64,000 nt of DNA. Source: Acinetobacter sp. WC-141. Lineage in GTDB: Bacteria > Pseudomonadota > Gammaproteobacteria > Pseudomonadales > Moraxellaceae. Both the position numbers and the translations under genes were made by a program. Location: positions 1-64,000 of the forward strand of contig NZ_AMSS01000086.1 in the NCBI RefSeq assembly GCF_000313935.1, given 5' to 3'. The number at the start of each line of letters is the position of its first letter. The first letter of the stretch is position 1. Shown in pieces: positions 9,341 to 19,264 of this stretch. Under the pieces are notes generated by a model, which was not told the DNA's origin, searched no databases, and saw nothing but the letters and a program-made list of their open reading frames with translations.

Positions 9341-12300
9341 TTGAAAGACTTGCTCGATATCATGCGTAAGAAAACGGACTCAGATGGTCATGCACCAATT
9401 GAGTTTGACCGTATCCGTATTGGTCTTGCGTCACCAGAAATGATTAAGTCATGGTCTCATGGTGAAGTTAAAAAACCTGAGACAATTAACTACCGTACGT
9501 TTAAACCAGAACGTGATGGTTTGTTCTGTGCCAAAATTTTTGGTCCAGTAAAAGATTACGAATGCTTGTGTGGTAAATACAAGCGTATGAAATACAAAGG
9601 CGTCATTTGTGAAAAATGTGGCGTTGAAGTAACTACAGCGAAAGTTCGTCGTGAACGTATGGGTCACATTGAACTCGCTTCTCCAGTTGCACATATCTGG
9701 TTCTTAAAATCGTTACCATCTCGTATCGGTTTATTACTTGATATGACACTTCGTGATATCGAACGCGTATTGTATTTCGAATCATACGTTGTAACTGATC
9801 CTGGTATGACTCCGTTTGAAAAGTATCAACTTTTAACAGACGAAGAATACTTCAATGCACTTGAAGAGCACGGTGATGAATTCACTGCGAAAATGGGTGC
9901 AGAAGCGATTCAGGACTTATTAAAAGATATCGATCTTGAAGCTGAAATCGCACGTTTACGTGAAGAAATTCCTCAAACAACTTCTGAAACGAAGTTGAAA
10001 AAAGCGTCTAAGCGCTTGAAATTGATGGAAGCATTCAACGATTCAAACAACAAGCCAGAATGGATGGTGATGAATGTACTTCCTGTACTTCCACCTGATT
10101 TACGTCCATTAGTTCCACTTGAAGGTGGTCGTTTCGCGACTTCTGACTTGAACGATTTATATCGTCGTGTCATTAACCGTAACAACCGTTTGAAGCGTCT
10201 TCTTGATCTTGCAGCACCAGACATTATCGTACGTAACGAAAAACGTATGTTACAAGAGTCTGTAGATGCATTGCTTGATAACGGTCGTCGTGGTCGTGCA
10301 ATTACCGGTTCTAACAAGCGTCCATTAAAATCTTTGGCAGATATGATCAAAGGTAAACAAGGTCGTTTCCGTCAGAACTTACTTGGTAAGCGTGTTGACT
10401 ATTCTGGTCGTTCGGTAATTACTGTAGGTCCTACTTTACGTCTTCACCAATGTGGTCTTCCGAAAAAAATGGCACTTGAATTATTCAAACCATTTATTTT
10501 TGCGAAACTACAAGCTTCAGGTCAAGCAACAACCATTAAAGCTGCGAAGAAAATGGTTGAGCGCGAGACTCCAGAAGTTTGGGACGTTCTTGCTTCTGTA
10601 ATTCGTCAACATCCAGTAATGTTGAACCGTGCGCCAACACTTCACCGTTTAGGTCTTCAAGCATTTGAACCTATTCTTATTGAAGGTAAGGCAATCCGTC
10701 TTCACCCACTCGTTTGTGCTGCGTTTAACGCCGACTTCGATGGTGACCAAATGGCGGTACACGTTCCATTGACACTTGAAGCACAGTTAGAAGCTCGTGC
10801 ATTGATGATGTCAACAAACAACATCTTGTCACCAGCGAATGGTGAGCCGATCATCGTTCCTTCTCAGGACGTTGTCTTGGGTCTTTACTACATCACGCGT
10901 GATGCAGTAAATGCTAAAGGCGAAGGCATGGTGTTTGCTGATACTCACGAAGTAAACCGTGCACTTGCAACTGGTCAAGTTGCGATTCATGCTCGTGTTA
11001 AAGTACGTGTACATCAAACTGTTATCAATGAAAATGGTGAACGTGAACACGGAACTATTATTGTTGATACGACACCAGGTCGTTGTTTGCTTTGGGAAGT
11101 TGTTCCACAAGGCTTAAGCTTTGACATGATCAACCTTGAGATGACTAAAAAGAATATCTCGAAGTTAATCAACTCTTGCTACCGTAAACTTGGTTTGAAA
11201 GATACCGTTATCTTTGCTGACCAATTAATGTACTTGGGCTTCCGTCAAGCGACTCGTTCAGGTGTATCTGTAGGTATGGAAGACATGCTCATTCCACCTA
11301 CTAAGCACACAATTATTGATAAAGCAGAAACAGAAGTTCGTGAAATCGAACAACAGTTCGAACAAGGTTTCGTAACTGCTGGTGAGCGTTATAACAAAGT
11401 TGTCGATATCTGGGCGCGTACAAACGACCAAGTTGCTAAAGCGATGATGGATAACTTGTCTTATACACTTGTGAAAAACAAACAAGGTGAAGACGAGAAG
11501 CAAAAATCATTTAACAGCATCTATATGATGTCTGACTCTGGTGCCCGTGGTAGTGCGGCACAGATTCGTCAGCTTGCTGGTATGCGTGGCTTGATGGCAA
11601 AACCGGATGGTTCGATTATCGAAACACCGATTAAAGCGAACTTCCGTGAAGGTTTGACAGTACTTCAGTACTTCATTTCAACACACGGTGCGCGTAAAGG
11701 TTTGGCCGATACAGCATTAAAAACTGCGAACTCTGGTTACTTGACACGTCGTCTTGTAGACGTAGCGCAAGATTTAGTAATTACCGAGCCTGACTGTGGT
11801 ACAGCGGGTGGTTTGGTAATGACTCCATTCATTCAAGGTGGCGATGTTATCGAGCCATTACGTGACCGTGTATTGGGTCGTGTAACAGCTGAAGATGTAC
11901 GTCGTGCATCAGATGATGAAGTTGTATTACCTCGTGGTACGTTAATTGACGAAAAAATCGCAGCTCATCTTGAAGAGGCGGGTGTCGATGAAGTCAAAGT
12001 ACGTTCAGTAATTGCTTGTGAATCTGCTTTTGGTGTATGTGCTAGATGTTATGGCCGTGACCTTGCACGTGGTCACTTGGTGAACCCAGGTGAGTCAGTT
12101 GGTGTAATGGCTGCACAGTCTATTGGTGAACCAGGTACACAGTTAACAATGCGTACGTTCCACGTGGGTGGTGCTGCGAGCCGAACTTCTGCTGCAAACA
12201 GTGTTCAAGTACGTAACAAAGGTACTGTACGTTTCCATAACGTGAAAACTGTACAACATGCAAAAGGTCACTTGGTTTCAGTTTCTCGTTCAGGTGAAAT

Positions 12301-13534
12301 TGGTATTGCCGATGATTTAGGTCGTGAACGCGAGCGCTATAAACTTCCTTACGGTGCAAGCATCTTGTTGAAAGATGGTGAATCTGTAGAAGCTGGCGGT
12401 ATTGTGGCGACTTGGGATCCGCATACACATCCACTTGTTACAGAAGTTGCTGGTAAAGCACGTTTCAGCCAAATTGCTGATGGCGTAACTGCAACATCAA
12501 AAACTGATGATGCAACTGGTATGACTACCGTTGAAATCTTACCTGTAACAGCTCGTCCTGCTTCTGGTAAAGATTTACGTCCTGCAATCGTGTTGGATAC
12601 AACAGATGGCGGCGAACAGTTCTACTTCTTGCCACAAAACACAATCGTAACTGTTCGCGATGGCGAAACGATTGGTGTGGGTGACGTTATTGGTCGTGTA
12701 CCACAAGAAACATCACGTACTCGTGATATTACCGGTGGTCTACCGCGTGTAGCTGACTTGTTCGAAGCACGTAAACCGAAAGAGCATGCGATTCTTGCAG
12801 AAGTTTCAGGTGTTGTAAGCTTCGGTAAAGAGACTAAAGGTAAAAACCGTTTAGTGATTACTCCTGATGATGGTTCTGAGATTTACGAAGAGTTGATTCC
12901 AAAATGGCGTCAAATCAACGTGTTCGAAGGCGAGCATGTGAACCGTGGTGAGACTATTTCTGATGGTCCACAGAACCCGCATGACATCTTACGTTTGAAA
13001 GGTGAAGTTGCATTAACTAACTACATCGTGAACGAAGTTCAAGACGTATACCGTCTCCAAGGTGTAAAAATCAACGACAAACATATTGAAGTTATCGTAC
13101 GTCAAATGTTGCGTAAAGTTGATATCACTGATGGTGGCGATACAAGCTTTATTAAAGGCGAGCAAGTGGATTACATCCGCGTTGTTCAAGAGAACCAAGC
13201 TGTCTTGGCTCAGAACAAGTTCCCTGCGAAGTTTGAACGTCAATTAATGGGTATTACGAAAGCATCGCTTTCTACTGACTCGTTCATCTCTGCTGCATCG
13301 TTCCAGGAAACAACTCGTGTGTTAACTGAAGCGGCTGTAACAGGTAAAGAAGATGATTTACGTGGCTTGAAAGAAAACGTTGTAGTGGGTCGTTTGATTC
13401 CAGCTGGTACTGGTCTTGCATACCACTTAGAACGTCGTCGTCAAGAAGCAGAAGCTGCTGAGCATGAACTTCATAATGACTTCAGTGAAGTAGACCAAGC
13501 ATTCAGCCAAGCGTTAAACTCAGAACAGTTCTAA
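9341..13534 (+). CDS. rpoC: DNA-directed RNA polymerase subunit beta'
   Basis: Largest RNA polymerase subunit, carrying the active-site magnesium. I place the start at TTG 9341 because the protein then begins [11 protein letters not shown], matching the MKDLL start of RpoC relatives, and GGAG at 9330-9333 is well placed. A TTG at 9314 would only add nine unrelated residues. The 1397-residue product has the zinc site [20 protein letters not shown] (residues about 70-90), the catalytic [12 protein letters not shown] motif, a second zinc site near [16 protein letters not shown], and an intact C-terminus. A strong terminator lies 20 nt past the stop. Confidence 0.99.
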   Translation: MKDLLDIMRKKTDSDGHAPIEFDRIRIGLASPEMIKSWSHGEVKKPETINYRTFKPERDGLFCAKIFGPVKDYECLCGKYKRMKYKGVICEKCGVEVTTAKVRRERMGHIELASPVAHIWFLKSLPSRIGLLLDMTLRDIERVLYFESYVVTDPGMTPFEKYQLLTDEEYFNALEEHGDEFTAKMGAEAIQDLLKDIDLEAEIARLREEIPQTTSETKLKKASKRLKLMEAFNDSNNKPEWMVMNVLPVLPPDLRPLVPLEGGRFATSDLNDLYRRVINRNNRLKRLLDLAAPDIIVRNEKRMLQESVDALLDNGRRGRAITGSNKRPLKSLADMIKGKQGRFRQNLLGKRVDYSGRSVITVGPTLRLHQCGLPKKMALELFKPFIFAKLQASGQATTIKAAKKMVERETPEVWDVLASVIRQHPVMLNRAPTLHRLGLQAFEPILIEGKAIRLHPLVCAAFNADFDGDQMAVHVPLTLEAQLEARALMMSTNNILSPANGEPIIVPSQDVVLGLYYITRDAVNAKGEGMVFADTHEVNRALATGQVAIHARVKVRVHQTVINENGEREHGTIIVDTTPGRCLLWEVVPQGLSFDMINLEMTKKNISKLINSCYRKLGLKDTVIFADQLMYLGFRQATRSGVSVGMEDMLIPPTKHTIIDKAETEVREIEQQFEQGFVTAGERYNKVVDIWARTNDQVAKAMMDNLSYTLVKNKQGEDEKQKSFNSIYMMSDSGARGSAAQIRQLAGMRGLMAKPDGSIIETPIKANFREGLTVLQYFISTHGARKGLADTALKTANSGYLTRRLVDVAQDLVITEPDCGTAGGLVMTPFIQGGDVIEPLRDRVLGRVTAEDVRRASDDEVVLPRGTLIDEKIAAHLEEAGVDEVKVRSVIACESAFGVCARCYGRDLARGHLVNPGESVGVMAAQSIGEPGTQLTMRTFHVGGAASRTSAANSVQVRNKGTVRFHNVKTVQHAKGHLVSVSRSGEIGIADDLGRERERYKLPYGASILLKDGESVEAGGIVATWDPHTHPLVTEVAGKARFSQIADGVTATSKTDDATGMTTVEILPVTARPASGKDLRPAIVLDTTDGGEQFYFLPQNTIVTVRDGETIGVGDVIGRVPQETSRTRDITGGLPRVADLFEARKPKEHAILAEVSGVVSFGKETKGKNRLVITPDDGSEIYEELIPKWRQINVFEGEHVNRGETISDGPQNPHDILRLKGEVALTNYIVNEVQDVYRLQGVKINDKHIEVIVRQMLRKVDITDGGDTSFIKGEQVDYIRVVQENQAVLAQNKFPAKFERQLMGITKASLSTDSFISAASFQETTRVLTEAAVTGKEDDLRGLKENVVVGRLIPAGTGLAYHLERRRQEAEAAEHELHNDFSEVDQAFSQALNSEQF

Positions 13535-13554
13535 GTTTAGACTGGCACTAAAAA

Positions 13555-13577
13555 GGCACCTCAGGGTGCCTTTTTTT
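13555..13577 (+). terminator. Intrinsic terminator of rpoBC
   Basis: GGCACC pairs with GGTGCC around a TCAG loop, followed by seven T. It ends the rpoBC transcript. Confidence 0.93.
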
Positions 13578-13710
13578 ATATGTACCAATAACAATTAAAA
13601 GTGGTAATTACATAAATATATTAAAGAGCCATTATTTTATTACTTAAGCGGGATAAACACTCCACAAAAACAGATTAGGCTACAAACTTCTGAGGACTGG
13701 AGTAAATCTA

Positions 13711-14076
13711 ATGAAAAAAATGATGATGATTGTAAGTGTTGGCCTGATGTCAACAACTTTATTTGTTGGTTGCCAGAATGCAAGCCCAGAAAGTAAACGT
13801 ATTGGTTCAGCTGCGATTGGTGGTGGTGCAGGTGGTGCTGTAGGGAAACATGTGGGTGGTAATATCGGTGCAGGTTTAGGAGCGGCACTTGGTGCTGGTG
13901 TTGCAGCCAATGCAAAAGGATCTAGTAGTAAAACAGTGCGTAATAGTGCAATTGGTGCTGGGGTTGGTGCGGTGTTAGGTGGCGCAATCATTGGTGGCGA
14001 CGCTGGTGCTGCTACAGGTGGAGCACTTGGTGGTAGTGCGGGCGCAGCTTATGAAGAGAAGAAAGGGAAGTACTAA
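13711..14076 (+). CDS. Glycine-zipper outer-membrane-type lipoprotein (first of tandem pair)
   Basis: A 121-residue putative lipoprotein. The signal peptide MKKMMMIVSVGLMSTTLFVG ends in a lipobox, with the acylated Cys at residue 21 followed by QN. The rest is Gly/Ala-rich with GxxxG repeats (GAGLGAALGAGV, GAGVGAVLGGAI, GGALGGSAGAA), typical of glycine-zipper proteins that pack as membrane-inserting helices. It ends in charged EEKKGKY. A near copy follows at 14281. A molecular function is not known; an envelope role is inferred. GAGGACTGGAG lies upstream of the start. Confidence 0.85.
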   Translation: MKKMMMIVSVGLMSTTLFVGCQNASPESKRIGSAAIGGGAGGAVGKHVGGNIGAGLGAALGAGVAANAKGSSSKTVRNSAIGAGVGAVLGGAIIGGDAGAATGGALGGSAGAAYEEKKGKY

Positions 14077-14104
14077 AATTACCCTTAGCCATATTTAATT
14101 CATA

Positions 14105-14136
14105 GAAGTCTTTATCTTAGTAAAGACTTCTTTTTT
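14105..14136 (+). terminator. Intrinsic terminator after first glycine-zipper gene
   Basis: GAAGTCTTTA pairs with TAAAGACTTC (10 bp, TCTTAG loop) and is followed by six T. It separates the two lipoprotein genes into independent transcripts. Confidence 0.9.
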
Positions 14137-14280
14137 GACCGCTTTTATCTTTGAAATTTTGCTTAATTATAATAAATAGAAGAGCTTTACAAAATATCTA
14201 TCGATTAGGACAGATGAATAACACAATCTGATCAAATTCCTCATAAAAGAGGATTATTCTTTTTATTAGGACAGGTAGTA

Positions 14281-14649
14281 GTGAGTACGGTCATGAAAAA
14301 AACAATTGGATTAGTTTCTGCTTTAATGTTGTCTACCCTTATGTTTACAGGCTGTCAAAATATGAGCCCATCTGACCAGCGTATTGGGGCAGCAGCAGCG
14401 GGTGGAGCACTTGGTGGCGGACTAGGTAACCATGTAGGTGGTGGTGTTGGCGCAGGCTTAGGTGCAGCAGTAGGTGCTGGTGTTGGTTCAAATACCCAAG
14501 GTGGTAGTAAGCAAACCACTACGAAAAGTGCGATCGGAGCTGGTATCGGTTCTGTAGTAGGTAAAGCAATATTGGGTGGTGACTCTGGTGCTGCAATTGG
14601 CGGTGCGATTGGTGGTGGCGCTGGCGCTGCTATTGAAGAGAAGAAATAA
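14281..14649 (+). CDS. Glycine-zipper outer-membrane-type lipoprotein (second of tandem pair)
   Basis: A 122-residue paralogue of the preceding lipoprotein with the same plan: signal peptide, lipobox with TGCQN, SP(S/E)xxRIG(A/S)AA start, and glycine-zipper repeats ending in EEKK. GTG 14281 is preceded by AGGT at a proper distance; ATG 14293 (MKKTIGLVSALML) is an alternative that leaves the same mature protein. The two share order and spacing of motifs along their whole length, so the pair arose by tandem duplication. Function unknown. Confidence 0.82.
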   Translation: MSTVMKKTIGLVSALMLSTLMFTGCQNMSPSDQRIGAAAAGGALGGGLGNHVGGGVGAGLGAAVGAGVGSNTQGGSKQTTTKSAIGAGIGSVVGKAILGGDSGAAIGGAIGGGAGAAIEEKK

Positions 14650-14666
14650 AAATTTATAGTTTGAAT

Positions 14667-14697
14667 AAAAATAAGCGCTTTTTCAGCGCTTATTTTT
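14667..14697. terminator. Bidirectional terminator between convergent genes
   Basis: AAAAATAAGCGCT pairs with AGCGCTTATTTTT (13 bp, TTTTC loop). It can serve both the upstream lipoprotein gene and the DUF4442 gene read from the other strand, whose stop codon overlaps the stem. Confidence 0.85.
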
Positions 14698-15181
14698 ATT
14701 GGGGGAAAGGTTTGGCTTTTTTACGTCTGATATAAAGTGTTTTTTTAACTTCGGCAATTCTCACCCCCGATTCATCAAAAATGTTTAGATGATATGTTCT
14801 TAAAACAGGTTCGTAGTTTTCGGCAAGCTCACGTATTTGCTCAATCTCAGCTAAATCTACTCGAATATCTGCATGCACAGTACTTCGACCAGGGGAAAGA
14901 AAATTAATTTCAGCAGCTTTATCCCAAACAATATATTTTGATCCGAGATGATGCAGCAAAATCATCATGTAAAATGGATCAACCATTGAATAAAGGCTGC
15001 CCCCAAAATGCGTTCCGACCAAATTTTGGTTTTTCCAAGTCAAAGGCATTTTTACACGTACATGACAAAGTTCTAAATTCATGATTTCAATATAAATCCC
15101 TGCTCCTCGATAAGGTGGGTAGTGATTAAATAGGAATTTTGAAATCGTAGGATTGTTCTGAAGTCTTCTGAAAATAGCCAT
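14696..15181 (-). CDS. DUF4442 (hotdog thioesterase-like) protein
   Basis: A 161-residue protein of the DUF4442 type, a hotdog-fold group related to acyl-CoA thioesterases. Recognisable parts are MPLTWKNQNLVGTHFGGSLY near residues 45-65, equivalent to the hotdog helix entry, followed by a strand-rich half and a basic tail. The substrate cannot be read from sequence. I start at ATG 15181 (MAIFRRLQ); a TTG at 15190 would add three residues. The stop lies within the terminator shared with the lipoprotein gene. Confidence 0.75.
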   Translation of the reverse strand: MAIFRRLQNNPTISKFLFNHYPPYRGAGIYIEIMNLELCHVRVKMPLTWKNQNLVGTHFGGSLYSMVDPFYMMILLHHLGSKYIVWDKAAEINFLSPGRSTVHADIRVDLAEIEQIRELAENYEPVLRTYHLNIFDESGVRIAEVKKTLYIRRKKAKPFPQ

Positions 15182-15304
15182 AATAGTCAATTTTTTTTAT
15201 TGAAACAGTATTCATACTAGATAAGTATCATCTTTTTTATATTGATGGCAATGCTCTATCCGACTAACGACATGATCGATTGAAAAACAAGATAGGAAAT
15301 GATT

Positions 15305-16177
15305 ATGCAGCCAAAAGTTCATACAGTAACAACAAGTGACCAACAAACACTTTGTGCCAAGACATGGGGCGACGAAAAAAATACACCGTTGGTTTTAGTA
15401 CATGGTTATCCTGATAATCAGGAAGTATGGGAATCAATCATTGAATATTTAATCAATGACTTTTACATTGTCACTTATGATGTACGAGGGGCGGGTTTGT
15501 CGTCTATACCAAAACGTATACGTGATTACCGTTTAGAACGTTTATCTCTAGACTTACAAGAAGTCGTTGATGAATTATTACCAAATCGTCAATTTCACAT
15601 GGCTGCACACGATTGGGGTTCAATACAATCTTGGGAGTCGGCAACAGAACCTAAGTTTAAAGGGCGATTATTATCCTATACAACAATTTCAGGACCCTGT
15701 CTTGATCATGCTGCTTTATTTTTACGTGACAAATTTAAATCTGCACCAAGCCATGTTTTAAAAATATTAACGAAGTCTTGGTATATCGGTGCATTCCATC
15801 TTCCATTACTAGCCCCAACAGTTTGGTCTCTTTTTAGCCCTGAAAAATGGGGGAAAGTCCTGACTCAGTTAGAGAGAAAAAATAATTTACCCTTAAATAA
15901 TAATATTAATGCAGATGGTAAATATGGCATTAATTTATATCGGGCGAATTTTATTCCTCGCTTAACTGGCCCACGTCAACGTTATGCACAGTGCCCAGTC
16001 AAAGCAGTTATTTTAAAATATGATACTTTTGTGAGCCCTGAATATATTACTGAGGCTCTGCCAAAGTGGGCAGAAAAATTTGAATATGTAGAGCTTGAAG
16101 CAAATCACTGGGCAATTCTAAGTGAGCCCGCGAAAATTGCAGATCATATTCATCAGTTTATTAAGGCTCAAGCTTAA
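15305..16177 (+). CDS. Alpha/beta-fold hydrolase, epoxide hydrolase/dehalogenase-like
   Basis: A 290-residue alpha/beta hydrolase. It has the oxyanion motif HGYPDNQEVW near residue 32, VRGAGLS near residue 62, and a nucleophile elbow AAHDWGS near residue 100. The nucleophile position is Asp, as in epoxide hydrolases and haloalkane dehalogenases rather than Ser esterases. The C-terminal NHWAILSEP supplies the likely catalytic His, and a cap-like segment lies between about 130 and 220. AGGA at 15294-15297 favours ATG 15305 over ATG 15299. It is a single gene with no obvious pathway neighbours; the substrate is unknown. Confidence 0.8.
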   Translation: MQPKVHTVTTSDQQTLCAKTWGDEKNTPLVLVHGYPDNQEVWESIIEYLINDFYIVTYDVRGAGLSSIPKRIRDYRLERLSLDLQEVVDELLPNRQFHMAAHDWGSIQSWESATEPKFKGRLLSYTTISGPCLDHAALFLRDKFKSAPSHVLKILTKSWYIGAFHLPLLAPTVWSLFSPEKWGKVLTQLERKNNLPLNNNINADGKYGINLYRANFIPRLTGPRQRYAQCPVKAVILKYDTFVSPEYITEALPKWAEKFEYVELEANHWAILSEPAKIADHIHQFIKAQA

Positions 16178-16278
16178 TCATTGAGTGACTGCATAAAATA
16201 GTTAATTCGGCGATATTTTCGGCTTCATAGATCTGAATCTGATAGAATGTCGCCTTTTGTTTTGCTCTGAATTTATTC

Positions 16279-17703
16279 ATGAATGCTGTCGTTATTGCGA
16301 TTGCAGTGATGTTTCTATTATCACTGGCTCGCGTTTCTGTCGTACTGACTTTAGTGGTTTCTGCCATTGTAGGCGGCCTCGTAGCAGGTTTAAGCCTTTC
16401 TCAAACCGTTGATGCCTTTAACGCTGGTCTTGGCGATGGTGCTGAAGTTGCACTTGCCTATGCTGTGTTAGGAGCGTTTGCCTTGGCACTTTCAAAATCT
16501 GGTTTACCTGATTTACTTGCTCATAAACTGATTGGTTTGTTGGGAATGGAAGCGGGGAAAAGCCGCGAAACTAAAGTGAAATATCTACTATTAGGTATTT
16601 TACTGATTGCTGCTATTTTCTCTCAGAATCTTATTCCAGTTCATATTGCCTTTATTCCTGTACTTGTTCCGCCATTATTACGGGTAATGAACCATTTAAA
16701 GTTAGACCGTCGCGCAGCAGCGTGTGTGCTTACGCTAGGTTTGGTCGGAACTTATATTTTTCTTCCGGTTGGGTTTGGTGCAATTTTCCTTGAACAGATT
16801 TTGATGGGAAATATCAACAAAGTTGGCGCAGCGTACGGCTTGCATGTAGAACGTGGCATGATGTCAATTGGCATGGCTATTCCAGTTTTAGGAATGGTTT
16901 TAGGTACTTTGGTTGCTGTATTTATTAGCTACCGTAAACCAAGAATTTATGCCGATCGCGCTATTACACCAACTACAACGATTGATTTGGATAAACCCCT
17001 TCGCGCCACTACTCAAGTTGAAACAGCTGACTTAAAAGCAGATGCTGAAGAGTTAAAGCATGAGGCAGAGCAAGCGCCCGTGATTGCAAAGAAAACGATC
17101 TATATGGCATTGCTTGCAATTGGCTTGACACTCGCTGCACAGCTCTATTCTGGTTCAATGATTTTGGGTGGTTTAGTCGGTTTTGCTGTTCTATCTACCG
17201 CCGGAATTTTTAAGTGGCAAGATGCAGATGATGTCTTTGTACAAGGCATGCGGATGATGGCCTTAGTAGGTTTCATTATGATTTCTGCTGCGGGCTTCGC
17301 ATCGGTAATGACGCATACAGGAGATATTAATCAGCTAGTGAAGGGTGTAGTCGAGATTATTGGAGACAATCGTGCACTTGCAGCTTTCTTAATGCTTTGT
17401 ATTGGTTTATTTGTCACGATTGGTATTGGTTCGTCTTTCTCAAGTGTGCCTGTACTTGCTGTTATTTATGTGCCTTTATGTGTGCAGTTTGGTTTCTCAC
17501 CCTTAGCGACGATTGCCCTTATTGGGACTGCAGCAGCATTAGGTGATGCAGGCTCACCAGCTTCTGACTCAACCTTAGGGCCAACAGCTGGTTTAGGTGT
17601 AGATGGTCAACATGATCATATTTGGGATACGGTTGTACCTACCTTTATTCACTTTAATATTCCGCTATTAATTTTTGGCTGGATTGCTGCAATGGTTTTA
17701 TAA
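16279..17703 (+). CDS. Na+/H+ antiporter-family membrane carrier
   Basis: A 474-residue polytopic inner-membrane protein with about 12 hydrophobic segments, resembling the YuiF/NhaC-like Na+/H+ antiporter family. Marks include the N-terminal double segment, SQNLIPVHIAFIPVLVPPLL near residue 115, and the conserved re-entrant-like GDAGSPASDSTLGPTAGLG near the C-terminus. A hydrophilic loop at about 217-275 is rich in Glu, Ala and Lys. Ion specificity (Na+ against a small organic substrate) cannot be settled from sequence. A strong terminator follows the gene. Confidence 0.75.
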   Translation: MNAVVIAIAVMFLLSLARVSVVLTLVVSAIVGGLVAGLSLSQTVDAFNAGLGDGAEVALAYAVLGAFALALSKSGLPDLLAHKLIGLLGMEAGKSRETKVKYLLLGILLIAAIFSQNLIPVHIAFIPVLVPPLLRVMNHLKLDRRAAACVLTLGLVGTYIFLPVGFGAIFLEQILMGNINKVGAAYGLHVERGMMSIGMAIPVLGMVLGTLVAVFISYRKPRIYADRAITPTTTIDLDKPLRATTQVETADLKADAEELKHEAEQAPVIAKKTIYMALLAIGLTLAAQLYSGSMILGGLVGFAVLSTAGIFKWQDADDVFVQGMRMMALVGFIMISAAGFASVMTHTGDINQLVKGVVEIIGDNRALAAFLMLCIGLFVTIGIGSSFSSVPVLAVIYVPLCVQFGFSPLATIALIGTAAALGDAGSPASDSTLGPTAGLGVDGQHDHIWDTVVPTFIHFNIPLLIFGWIAAMVL

Positions 17704-17728
17704 GTTTTTTATAAAATATTAAATGATT

Positions 17729-17777
17729 AACCTTCTTAATAATAATCTTTAGGTTTAAATTAAGAAGGTTTTTTATT
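17729..17777 (+). terminator. Intrinsic terminator after the antiporter gene
   Basis: AACCTTCTTAAT 17729-17740 pairs with ATTAAGAAGGTT 17759-17770 (12 bp) and is followed by TTTTATT. Confidence 0.87.
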
Positions 17778-17837
17778 GCCTAAGTAAAACATGTATTTAA
17801 AATAAATTATATTAAAATACTCAGAATTATAAAGTAT

Positions 17838-17916
17838 ATTAAAATGGTTGGTAATATAAAATAATCTTGATTAATATGGTTGGTTTTAAAACCAATTAAA
17901 ATAGTTGGTTAATATA
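17838..17916 (+). repeat. AT-rich triple repeat with embedded palindrome upstream of OmpW gene
   Basis: Three copies of a motif close to ATTAAAATRGTTGGTWAATA occur at about 17838-17858, 17869-17886 and 17895-17916, each about 30 bp apart. Between copies two and three a perfect 16-bp palindrome, TTGGTTTTAAAACCAA, spans 17880-17895. The 330-nt gap between the antiporter gene and the OmpW-like gene holds no coding region. The repeats sit about 120-195 bp before the OmpW start, so an operator or DNA-bending role for that promoter is possible. Confidence 0.6.
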
Positions 17917-18032
17917 TAATTTTATTTAAAACAAATATTTAAAAATAAATGATAAATTAATTTTATAATGTGTATTGCATGATTTTAAAATAAATGTTTA
18001 TTATAAATATAAATAAGGTTGGAGATATTAAA

Positions 18033-18623
18033 GTGTTCAAAAAGGCTTTGGTTATTGCATTAATGGGGATGTCTTCATTTACATTTGCTGGTAATTGGCA
18101 AGTGAAATTTGGTGGCAGTGTTATCGCGCCATCAGAAGATACAACGACTCCTTTGGGTGTAGTAAAGGCAGACCATGAATATGCATTTACACCATCAGTA
18201 GAATACTTTTTTGGCCAATCTCCATTTTCGGCAGAATTATTATTAGCAACACCTATTAATCACGATGTACTACTAGATGGTAAAAAAGCTGCGCGTATTA
18301 AACAGTTACCACCAACAATTACAGCAAAATATCATTTTAAAAACTCGACTCGTTTCACACCATATATTGGTATAGGTGCAACAGCATTTATTCCTTGGGA
18401 TGAGGAAGGGGCAGCAGTAAAAGTTAAAGAAGATTTTGGTGTGGCAGGACAAGTTGGTTTTAATTTCCAACCTGCTGATGCTAAAAACTGGGGAGTATTT
18501 GTAGATGTTCGTTATGCAGATATTAGTCCTGAAGTTACAATTGATCCGTCAATTGCTGACTATAAATTTGATCTAGATATTAATCCGTTTGTTTACACTT
18601 TAGGTTATAGCTATAAATTTTAA
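18033..18623 (+). CDS. OmpW-family outer membrane protein
   Basis: A 196-residue eight-stranded beta-barrel protein of the OmpW family, which forms small hydrophobic channels in the outer membrane. I choose GTG 18033: GGAG 18021-18024 lies 8 nt before it and the product begins with a clean signal peptide MFKKALVIALMGMSSFTFA cut before GNW. The family features are GNWQVKFGGSVIAPS, the LPPTITAKYHF / FTPYIGIGATAF strand pair, and a C-terminal Phe (YSYKF) typical of barrel insertion. An upstream ATG at 17998 would destroy the signal peptide start and lacks a ribosome site. Confidence 0.87.
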   Translation: MFKKALVIALMGMSSFTFAGNWQVKFGGSVIAPSEDTTTPLGVVKADHEYAFTPSVEYFFGQSPFSAELLLATPINHDVLLDGKKAARIKQLPPTITAKYHFKNSTRFTPYIGIGATAFIPWDEEGAAVKVKEDFGVAGQVGFNFQPADAKNWGVFVDVRYADISPEVTIDPSIADYKFDLDINPFVYTLGYSYKF

Positions 18624-18670
18624 GCATAATAATAAATAGAACAATATAATAATAAACCTAGACTCAGGCA

Positions 18671-18700
18671 CCTCACATATAGTTTATGTGAGGTTTTTTT
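18671..18700 (+). terminator. Intrinsic terminator of the OmpW gene
   Basis: CCTCACATA pairs with TATGTGAGG (9 bp, loop TAGTT) followed by seven T. Confidence 0.93.
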
Positions 18701-18809
18701 ATGAATTTTATTTGCACTAAAAAAATCATAAAACAGACAGTTTTATACATATCTTATGCAAATTTTTTTCTAAACTAATTTTATTCATTACAAACATGGA
18801 AATAAAATC

Positions 18810-19163
18810 ATGAACAAAAAATTAGCAATCTGTTTGGCTCTTTTTAGTGGTATCGCTTTTACACAGACCTCGCAAGCTGCAAGTTTCTCGTGTGATGCTG
18901 CAAAGACGAAAACAGAAAAAAGTATTTGTAAAAACCGCTCTTTAAACGATGCCGATGTCAAAATGGCGACGACCTATCAAATCGTTTTGCATGCTTTACC
19001 AATGGGCGGACGGGATAACCAAAAAGATGCTCAGCAGCAATGGTTGAAAAAAAGAAATGCTTGTGCTGCTGGTGTAAGTTGTATTAGCAAAGCTTATCAG
19101 CAACGTCAAAAGCAGTTAGATACGATATTGCAAGATAGGGTGTTAAGCCACGGCCCATTTTAA
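18810..19163 (+). CDS. LprI-like (DUF1311) exported protein
   Basis: A 117-residue secreted or periplasmic protein. The signal peptide MNKKLAICLALFSGIAFTQTSQA is followed by SFSCDAAKTKTEKSICKN, then LNDADVKMATTYQ and WLKKRNACAAGVSCISKAYQ. This is the four-cysteine pattern of the DUF1311/LprI N-terminal family; some members inhibit lysozyme. Lysozyme inhibition here is only inferred from family membership. It has its own start with ATG and lies 101 nt ahead of htpG. Confidence 0.8.
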   Translation: MNKKLAICLALFSGIAFTQTSQAASFSCDAAKTKTEKSICKNRSLNDADVKMATTYQIVLHALPMGGRDNQKDAQQQWLKKRNACAAGVSCISKAYQQRQKQLDTILQDRVLSHGPF

Positions 19164-19191
19164 TTAGAGTAAAAATTTTTAATATTCAGGA

Positions 19192-19216
19192 TTGAAAAAT
19201 TCTAGAAGTACTCCAT
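19192..19216 (+). promoter_or_regulatory. Candidate heat-shock (sigma-32) promoter of htpG
   Basis: TTGAAA 19192-19197 is followed after 13 nt by CTCCAT 19211-19216, which resembles the CTTGAAA / CCCCAT pattern of sigma-32 promoters. It lies about 50 nt before htpG, a gene usually under heat-shock control. Match is good in the -35 element and partial in the -10 element. Confidence 0.45.
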
Positions 19217-19264
19217 TCATAAAGCATTCGAGAACAAACAGCTTCAAAATTTAAGGAGTGATTT

